Shown here piece by piece: positions 56,166 to 64,000 of a stretch of DNA of 64,000 nucleotides. Under the pieces are notes generated by a model. It saw nothing but the letters and a program-made list of their open reading frames with translations. It was not told the origin of the DNA and did not search any database. The stretch spans positions 156,675 to 220,674 of the forward strand of contig ML976659.1 of NCBI GenBank assembly GCA_010015655.1, in the 5' to 3' direction. The position numbers and the translations under genes were made by a program. The DNA is from Bimuria novae-zelandiae CBS 107.79 (lineage: Eukaryota > Ascomycota > Dothideomycetes > Pleosporales > Didymosphaeriaceae). Position 1 is the first letter of the stretch. Each line of letters opens with the position of its first letter.

Positions 56166-58000
56166 ACGCCCTCAGGTTCTAGCATATTAAATTAAAATAA
56201 GCTTAGCACGATAAATTAGCTATTAAATACTTTTATTTATATAAGTAATACTTTATTTTTTATATATAAAGCTCCTTTTTAGTATAGGAGCTATAAGTAA
56301 GACTTTAATAAGTTATAATAAATAAGTATAATAGTAAGCATAGAACTTACGCTTTTAATAATAAAAGCTTTAAACTTAATTATACCTTTATATTCTATAT
56401 ATTCTATATATTTTATATATAAAGCTTAAAAACGTTTATTTAGTATTAAATTAATAATTTTATACTCCTAACGCGTTAATTTACTATTAGTAGCTTTAAG
56501 TACTAGACCTAAAAATACTATTATATAAAGCTTAGTAAGGGTAAGTAAAAGTTATTATTTATAATATTTAAGTAATTTCTTATCTTAATTATATAAAATA
56601 GACCTTAATTTTTTTGTATTAAATTACTTAATAAGTGCTTACTACTAGCGTGCCTTTATAGTAGCTTATTACTACGTAGCTTTATTAGTAATTCTTTATA
56701 TAGCTATTATATAGTAATTTTAAGCATAAATTAGACCTTTATTAGCGTTAATAACACGTTAATTACGCCTACGACGTTCCCTACGAGCGTTCTTGGCAGC
56801 CTTTGTACGGTGGAGCGCTTGCTCTAGCCCTACTGCAGTGCGGGCCATCGCAGAGCTGCCTTTAATTGTAGAAATCACGCCCTCTATAACTACACGGGGC
56901 AACATCTTGCGTAGTATATAAGAAACTAATTTCTCTTGTAAATTAAGTACGTGTAAGGTCTTTGGTGTACCTTAGCCTATGTCTCCAGGTGCTAGGTGAG
57001 GGCGGTGTGGTGCAAAAGGCTGGCGGAGCTCCGCCTGCAGGGGGCCGCGAGCGTCCCAGATCTGACGGAAAAATCGCTCTTGAGTGCTAGGAGAGAGGCT
57101 CCTGAGCACAGGCATGTGCCTGTACTCGTCCTCCTCCTCGCCAGAGCCCTCTACCTCTGGCGTCAGGTATCTCTGCACGTCCTCCACGTCCTCTACGGCC
57201 TTATTTTCACCCCTGCTAGCCTCTGCAGCCCTTAGAGGCTTAATTACCTGCGCTAGGCGGAAGGGCGCAAGGCCTATTTTGCGCTAGCTACTCTTAATTA
57301 TATTCTCCTTAAACGCGCGCCCTTTAATTTATAAAAAAATTAATAAAAATAAAAATAAAAATAATATATATTAATAAGATTTATATATAAGGCGTAATTA
57401 AGTGTTAAGCTATAATACTACTTTAGAGGCTAAAAATATCCTATATCTAAAAGCTATAGAAGGTAAGTCGTATATAAAGGGAGAGCGTAGAGTTATATAT
57501 AAAAACTTTTATAAATCTTTATAAACTCTACTATTAAGTATAACTTATACCTATTTATAAAAAATAGCCTCTAAGTCTCTAGCGAAGTACTAGTAGCTAT
57601 TATTTTATTAAAGTACTTAATTTAATTAATAGTAGTCTTATTATTAGCGTAGCTACTATTAATTATATTTATAAAATAGTTATTAGGTAAATTAACTACC
57701 TATTACTTTAAAATTATTTTTACCTTTATTATAAGTGTAGGTAAGATTAATATACTAATTATAAAAATATACTAAATAAGTAATATAAGCTCTTAATTTA
57801 TTATACTAGGTATTAAGACCTCTTATCTATGTTTTATGTATACGTAACTATTTATTATAATACTAAACTAGATCCTAGTTTTATTTATATTACAATTATT
57901 ACTATTTATTATCTTTAGGCATTAACGCGTCTTTTAAAGTTTTTTAAACTATTTAAAAAAGGCGTTTAGTAACTATACTAACTTATTATTATGATCACGA
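56166..58000 (-). pseudogene. pogo/Fot1-like transposon relic with an unmutated C-terminal segment
   Basis: On the minus strand, 57270 down to 56770 reads GLAPFRLAQVIKPLRAAEAS, EDVEDVQRYLTPEVEGSGEE, SPSTQERFFRQIWDARGPLQ, LAPGDIG, one stop (TAA, from CAA), GTPKTLHVLNLQEKLVSYI, MARTAVGLEQALHRTKAAKN and ARRERRRRN with a stop. The start (GLAPF-VIKPL) and the TPKT-helix-basic ending match the C-terminus of fungal pogo/Fot1 transposases. Flanking DNA on both sides is RIP-mutated, and no terminal repeats were found. Confidence 0.7.
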
Positions 58001-58380
58001 ACCCCACAGGAATAATAAAGCTAGACAAACACGCCAAGAAATTTATTATTAGCGAAATTACTAAGGCGACGGAATATAAGGAAGCGCGGGGTAGCTTAGG
58101 TTAGAAGTTACGTAATAAGGTCCCGCATAATAAGAGATCCTATAGGACCTTAGGGGTCCCAGGGACCTTAGAGTCGTAGCAGGACTATAAACCCTATAAG
58201 AATAATAAAGCTAAATAATTACGCTAAGAAAGTTATTATTAGTAAAATTACTAAGGTAATAGAATATAGGGAAGTGCGGGATAGCTTAGGTTAGTAGTTA
58301 CATAATAAGGTCCTGTATAATAAGAGATCTTATAGGACCTTAAAGGTCTTAGCGGCCTTAGGGTCTTAGTAAGACTATAA
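58001..58380. repeat. 190-bp tandem duplication
   Basis: Unit 58001-58190 is repeated at 58191-58380 (AATAATAAAGCTA and GTAGCTTAGGTTAG in both). The units differ mainly by C-to-T and G-to-A changes. Each contains nested GGACCTTA/TAGGACC motifs. No coding frame. Confidence 0.85.
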
Positions 58381-58434
58381 TAACTTTAATAATAATAAAG
58401 ACTAGAATAGATAGTATATAGTTTAATAATTTCT

Positions 58435-58908
58435 TGTTAGGATCTGAACATGTATAGGACGCGGAGGACCAACGGGCCCTCAGCGGGGGTGACACTTGGT
58501 GGGGTTGCGCAACCGAGGTCACGTGATGTACCATCCAGCCAAGGCAGCACCAGCCATGGAAGGCAGCACCAGCCATGGATGGCAGCACCAGCCATGGAAG
58601 GCAGCACCAGCCGTGGATGGTGACACCAGCCATGGATGGCAGCAAGACCTTGGATGGTACAGAAATCCTTATGTATATAGGAACGCGAGAATGATCTCTT
58701 ATATTCGCGTTCAACCTATTTATCAATCTATCGTTTGGATCTGACTAAGCAACCTTGTTGATTTGATTGTGCTGTACACACCTTCGATACCAACACCCCA
58801 GTGACAAGCGCAAGCTATCACTACACCCTCTCCCGTCCTACCTAGTACTCCTGCCCGAGAACCAACCTTAGCCCATTTAGGACTAGCTATCCTAGATGGA
58901 ACCTAACA
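58435..58908 (+). repeat. Solo LTR, family A, with a 19-bp internal minisatellite
   Basis: 474 bp, TGTTAGGATCTGAAC to GGAACCTAACA, with a perfect TTTCT duplication (58430-58434 and 58909-58913). Almost no RIP. Five to six 19-bp units of GCAGCACCAGCCATGGAAG type lie at about 58540-58650, in the place where the 36710 copy has a different 18-bp repeat. Confidence 0.93.
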
Positions 58909-58913
58909 TTTCT

Positions 58914-59653
58914 TTATACTTTTCCTACTCCTTATAATTAACTTTATATACTATAAGTATATCTTTTATAATAGACCTGTAAATCTCCTAGTCAGTTATT
59001 TTATAGTTTATTATAAAATTAGATTATTTATACACCCTAGTGTTGTTATTTTAAGCTCTTAACTACTAAATATATCTATAAGATATATTACTCTGGATCT
59101 ATCCTCCCCTAACCCGGATCAGGCTTAGGTAAGTAAACCACCTTATAACACTTATAAATTAAGTTAATTCGCTTTACCTTTATCTTAAAGTATTTATATA
59201 AGTTTTAAGCTAATAAGTTACCTAATTAATACTACTATATAGTAGTTTATTAGTACTTTTATATATTTTTATAAGTAATACGTTTGCCTGCTATTTTATA
59301 ATTTTTCTTACAATACTAAACCTAATAGCGTTAATCGCATTGTAAAAGCGTTTAAGGGCGAGGTCTTACTCTATAAAGAGTCTTTTATGTATAAGAGGGC
59401 GCGTTAACCTGTTATTGCGGCCTTATAAGGCGCGATAGACGCGCTAGCGTAGGTGGTTAATGCCGCGATCCTTGAGGTATATGGCAACGTTGGGTCGCAT
59501 CAACATGCGTAGCTCTGCAACGGCTCTAACACTCGCGAGTATACTGGGATACCTGTTCTTGACTTTAGGCATTTTATTGCGCGTAAATTGGGCGTGATTT
59601 GACGTTGTGGGGAGGTGCTGCAGGTAGGTAGTGTCATTGAGCTAGTATTACCG
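58914..59653. other. AT-rich relic, then GC-balanced sequence
   Basis: 58914-59330 is RIP-like with no recognised element. 59330-59650 is GC-balanced without an open frame I can support. Confidence 0.35.
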
Positions 59654-59655
59654 TA

Positions 59656-61741
59656 TTGACGCACGTGCCGTTCCGGTTCGCGTGTCGCCCCACTAACAGC
59701 ATGCTCATCACCACAAAGATGAGGCTGCAGAGAGCCACAAAATAGCTATTATTATAAGATTTTTTAGTAGACAGACTTATAATATGCTTATAATTAGCAT
59801 TTACTATTTATATTTACTTAGGAGAGTAATTATACGGCTATAAAAGTTAACTTTTAGTAAAATAATTAGTATAGCTTTTAAAAACTTTTTTAAAGCTATA
59901 CTATTACCAGCACGTCTCTTAGGCTTAGGCTTTAAAAAAAAGCTCTTAAGGCTTTACGCTTACCTTTTTACGTAGGTTAAAATACTTTTTTTTACCTTAC
60001 GTGTGGCCTTTTATTTAGCCTTTATTTAATTTCTTTCTACTTTAGCTCTTTCTTTTTTTCTACGCTTCTCCTCCTGCTTTTTCTCTCTAAGTAGCTTAAT
60101 AAACATTTAAAGCTCCTTCTAATTAGCTTTTATAAGCTCCTCTTTATATTAAAATTATTTATTTACTTTCTTGCGTGCACGTACCTCTCTAATCTTATAA
60201 AATAATTAGAGTACTATACTACTATAGTACTTTTACTTTAATTATAAGTTAAGAGGCCTACTATGCTTTTTATAATACTTTTTTATATTAAGAGCGTTGC
60301 TTAAGTCCTTACTCTTATATTAAAGTAATTAGTTTTATACTTAAAGATAGTAGAGCGTTTAAAAAAGCGCCTTTAACCTTTTAGTAATAATATTTTTTAT
60401 AATAGACTATATAAGATAGTTTAAATAACTTTATTTAGCCTTTTTAAGAGCTTTTATAGATGCTTTACCTAACTTATCTTACTTGTTAGTAAAATATTTA
60501 AGTATAACTATACAGTCCTTAGGCTGTATACTAGTAGCTTTAAAGAACTTTAAAATAATTTTTATTTTAAAAAAAGATATTTAAGTAATTTAAAATACTA
60601 AAAAGAAATTTTTCTTTTTAATAAGTACTATTTCTTAGCTTTTTTAAAAATAATTAGTAAGGACCTTAGTATAAGAGCTAGAAAGAAGTTTAGAGTAAAT
60701 ATTATTAAGTAGTTAACGCGTATAAGTAAAGTAGGGGGGAAATATAGCTAGTAGTAAAGAATAAAAGTTATAGTATTTAAAAAACTCTATTATTAGATAA
60801 TTATTATAATTATTAAATATAAAAATACGTTAGTATCTTTCTTAGCACACTTCTTACTTTATATAGTAATTATAAATCTATTTTAGTTGCGCTAAATTAG
60901 TATTATTATTTATTTAGCCTAATAAAGTTAAACTAATAAAGATATTATGCTTACTAGCTTTAATACTAGCTACTTAAGTTAACTATAATAACCTAAATAC
61001 TTAAAAGAAAAGAAAATTAAGTAAAAAAGCGTTTTTAGTAGCGTAAATAATTACTAATATAGCTACTTACTTATAAAAGCTATTTTATAATAAATCTTTT
61101 ACCTTTTTTCTTTCTTAAGCTACTTAACTAAAGACGCGATTAAAGCGTTTTATAATGCTAATTAAAATACTTTTTTATCTATATTATAAGTATTATATAG
61201 TAGTATATTATACTCCTCTATCTTTAGGTGTAATAAGTTAAAAAACGTCTTATACTTAGTTTTAAAGTTAGTTTTATAGTAATTAGAGTCTATTCCTTTA
61301 GTCTATTTATAAATAAAATTTTTACTATTGTATTATAAAAAGCGCGTTACTTAGGCGTAACTTATAAACTTTTTAGTAATTAAAAACGCGTAATTTATAT
61401 TATCTCTCGTATTAGAGATAGCTATTTTAGTGAAAATTTTTTATATATTATATAAGCTTAGGTTCTTAATATAAATTAAGTTTTTTTTAAAAGTTCTTTT
61501 TAGCTTTTTATAGGGCTTAATAGCCTTAGTATCTTTAGGCTAACGTAGATCTTAATATACTATATTACTTAATAATTACTTGATAAGAAGATCTCTCTTT
61601 TAGTTTAGCGCTTTTAATTGCTCTAAGTATAGCCTCTATATCTACTATAGTTATTAAGATATAACGCGTTAAAGTAAGTGTCTTATCTAGTGTTCTGGGG
61701 TTGGTAGGGCGGCACGCGAACTGGGGCGGCACGTGCGTCAA
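59656..61741 (-). mobile_element. 2.1-kb DNA transposon with about 42-bp inverted repeats, probably pogo-like
   Basis: Ends TTGACGCACGTGCCG (59656) and complement (to 61741), about 42 bp with a few mismatches, flanked by TA (59654-59655 and 61742-61743). The minus strand at about 59940-60130 has a Lys/Arg-rich helix (LLSEREKAKEEKRRKKKERA) like the C-terminal basic region of the pogo relic at 61960. The interior is heavily RIP-mutated. Confidence 0.75.
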
Positions 61742-61959
61742 TACAGTAACGTGTCCGTGCACTCAACGCCCGGATTCAGTCAACGCCCCGCTAAACACCA
61801 TAACACCTTAATTAAAATAACGCTATATATCTAATACAATTACTATTATTATACTATTTTATAGTAGAGTGCTACATTAATGCTTGCGACTAACCTGCAC
61901 TATTTATATTTATATAGAAGCTTAACGTTGCGGCCGCGCCGCGTAGTTTTGGTTAGAGC

Positions 61960-63690
61960 TACTAATGCGGCACCTAAGGCGTCTGCAGTAAGTATAGCGT
62001 TAACTACACGTTTCTAACGCTTGTTGCTCTGTGTAGATGGCTGAGAGGCCTTTCTCTTACCCTTTTGGGCAGATTGTAGAGCTTTTGCTACGTCACGAGC
62101 CTCCTTTTCGCGAGCACGCTCTGCTGCCTTCTCAGCCCTCTCCTTCTCTCTGGCTACCTTGGCTGCCTCTCGCGCCACACGCTTCTCCTCTGTAATCTTC
62201 TTCTTGCATAGCTTAGCTGCCTTCCTTAACTTAGCTATCTTAGCTTTTTAAAGTCTCCGCTCCTTCTCCTCTTGCTTTTTTATAAACTAACGTACACGTG
62301 CCTCCCTAACCTTCCTTAGTAACTAGAAAACTACACCTCTATAGTATTCTTAACGTTGCTAAAGGTTAAGAGGCTTACCCTTCTTCTTATGCTTTTTCTT
62401 AACTAATAGCGCCTCCTTTAGCCTGTTGATTTTATAGCGAAGGAGCTTATTTTAAACGGAGATATAGTAAAGTAAGCGGCTGAGCTTCTGCGCGTCCTTA
62501 CTACTCTGGTCCTATACTATAGATCGCACAAGGCAATCCAGTTTACGCCAGTCAGATCCGCTAAGTGCTAACGTAGAGCTCTCTCGCGATACCTGCTTAT
62601 CTAGGGTGGTGTTAGTAAACCTTTTAAGTATAACCTCTAGATTGAATAGTGATATACTAGTTGTTTTAAAAAACTTAAGTATTATCTCCTCCTTAAAGGA
62701 GCTTATCCACGCTTTTTAAAAAAGGGGGAAGAAGTTACCTTTCTTAATTAAGAGCAGGCCTTAGCTCTTTTAAAGGTAGGTTATAAGCTTAGCTAAGTAG
62801 GCTAATAAGAGAGGCTTGAAGAGCACTATATTAAGCGGCTAAAGGGTGTAGGTTAAATAAGGGGGTAAGATGGCTAGGAGAATCCTATTCTAATTATAAT
62901 AGTTAATAAAATCTATAGTAACATGGGATCTATGGCTATCAAGGATAAGTAGCTAGTAGGATTATTAAGCTTTTGCCTTTGTATAGCGATCAAACACCTG
63001 CTTAAGCTAGGCAAGGCTAATATCGTTGTTTGTCTAGCCTAATAGCGATAAGGTGATGTGCACGCCATGCTTTCCTGCCTTAATATCCTTAACCTAGCTT
63101 GATTATATAGCCTTGTTGGTAGCCTAATAGATAAGGCTTAGCGGTAAGGCTGCTCTATCCGCGCATACACATGCTAGGATGGTAATCTATTCACGAGACT
63201 TATCTTAGAGAGATACTCTAACCTCCTTCTTCTCCTACATCTATCTGCTAAACACCCGTTTTGATCTACTAATAATACCAATTAAGCAGCCCTTTTTATC
63301 TATATTATACGTGTAACGAGGCTTAATGTCGTATTCTTTTATTTTATTACGTAGAAAGTTAAAATATAGGCTATATTTATCCCCTAAGTTAGCGTTATAG
63401 CGATTGCTATCCATACCAGCTGCCTATTAAGAAATTAGATAGATGCTATATTAGTTAATAAAGCGCGTAACCTAGCTCTCGCTTACTAGCTCCTTAGCTA
63501 TTATTAACGCGAAATTTCGTATTATCTTTTTTATAGGTAGTAAGTGACGCGCGGTGAGCCCTTCTATATAGGTAATAAGCTCCTGCTCTTGCTAGGGACT
63601 AAGTTTCTGTTAGTTAAACCCCGTAGTAGTACGTGACGTTTAAATTGCTTAAGCTCGGCTATATGCTTTTCGGCCATATATACTTCTTAG
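61960..63690 (-). pseudogene. pogo/Fot1-like transposase relic
   Basis: Minus strand. Near 63520-63600, QEQELITYIEGLTARHLLPI (HTH-CENPB part). Near 63270-63320, the DDE block YTYNIDKKGCLIGIISRSKR, matching Y-YN-DE-GF-G of pogo/Fot1. At 62210-61990, a well preserved basic coil (KLCKKKITEEKRVAREAAKV, REKEARDVAKALQSAQKGKR, KASQPSTQSNKR). Stops and frameshifts interrupt the middle. Confidence 0.75.
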
Positions 63691-63753
63691 CCACCCCACC
63701 ACAACGCGTTACTCTATTTTTGACGCTCTATACTTCAACGCCACATACTCAAA

Positions 63754-64000
63754 ATGGATCCTCGTGAGGTTGCTTTTGCTAATGCTATCCGCGATCTTAA
63801 TGCTGGTGTTTTTAAAAGCTAGCAACAAGCTGCTAAGGCGTACGGTGTTCCCCGATCATCACTTCAAGAGCGCATCAATGGCCGCCGACCTCACGCGATA
63901 GCTCATCACCAACAGCAGCGATTGACTCCAGAACAAGAGGCCTTTCTAGTAGATTGGATACTCGATGAGGACGCACGCGCACAGCCTCCCTCCCATCCTC
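63754..64000 (+). pseudogene. pogo-like transposase N-terminus (psq HTH), cut by window edge
   Basis: From ATG 63754: MDPREVAFANAIRDLNAGVF, KS, stop (TAG 63820), QQAAKAYGVPRSSLQERING, then LTPEQEAFLVDWILDEDARA. This is the helix-turn-helix psq domain followed by the CENP-B domain start typical of fungal pogo-like transposases. The single stop could come from CAG. It is otherwise unmutated and continues beyond 64000. It is head to head with the relic at 61960-63690. Confidence 0.85.

Overview
The window looks like a transposon-rich segment of a filamentous ascomycete genome, most likely a Dothideomycete such as a Pleosporales species; the class is an inference. Most of it is very AT-rich. It is dominated by TpA and nearly lacks CpA/TpG, and stop codons interrupt recognisable transposon reading frames at former CAA, CAG and TGG codons. 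This is the signature of repeat-induced point mutation (RIP). A few GC-balanced islands (about 1-4.4 kb, 25.5-28.1 kb, 31.06-39.33 kb and 55.8-56.15 kb) hold the host sequence.

Host genes: three are supported. Two encode paralogous DUF3176-type fungal membrane proteins. One is at 33047-35563 (complete, 838 aa). The other is at 1-1521 and runs off the left edge with an uninterrupted frame of 507 codons. They lie in a dispersed segmental duplication whose upstream regions also match. The third, at 26671-27413, is a small secreted precursor made of identical 15-residue repeats (KR, EPEAEP, ITRTANS). It is built like a Kex2/Ste13-processed pheromone or KEP/RiPP precursor. An assembly gap falls inside its repeat array.

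Mobile elements, left to right: an IS630/Tc1-like element (1732-3709) carrying a solo LTR; a pogo relic; a solo LTR of family C interrupted by a 205-bp hairpin-rich insertion; a complete RIP-mutated chromovirus of family A (6200-12989); an unidentified relic; a family B gypsy element (14375-23846, minus strand) holding a family A solo LTR, a pogo/Fot1 element and a family D solo LTR; a DDE_3-type transposase relic; a compound Tc1 element (28101-31058); a nearly unmutated Tc1 element (31191-32458); a second copy of the IS630/Tc1-like element (36119-38110) carrying a family A solo LTR; and a four-level nest (39332-55793). In that nest a Tc1 element hosts a second Tc1 element and a family C chromovirus, which itself hosts another chromovirus. 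The right end holds pogo relics, a 190-bp tandem duplication, a further family A solo LTR and a 2.1-kb element with terminal inverted repeats.

For most insertions I could read exact ends and matching target-site duplications (5 bp for LTR elements, TA for Tc1 and pogo elements). The two copies of the IS630/Tc1-like element serve as reciprocal empty sites for each other's LTR insertions. Three of the LTR families carry a coding-like frame antisense to pol, between pol and the 3' LTR.
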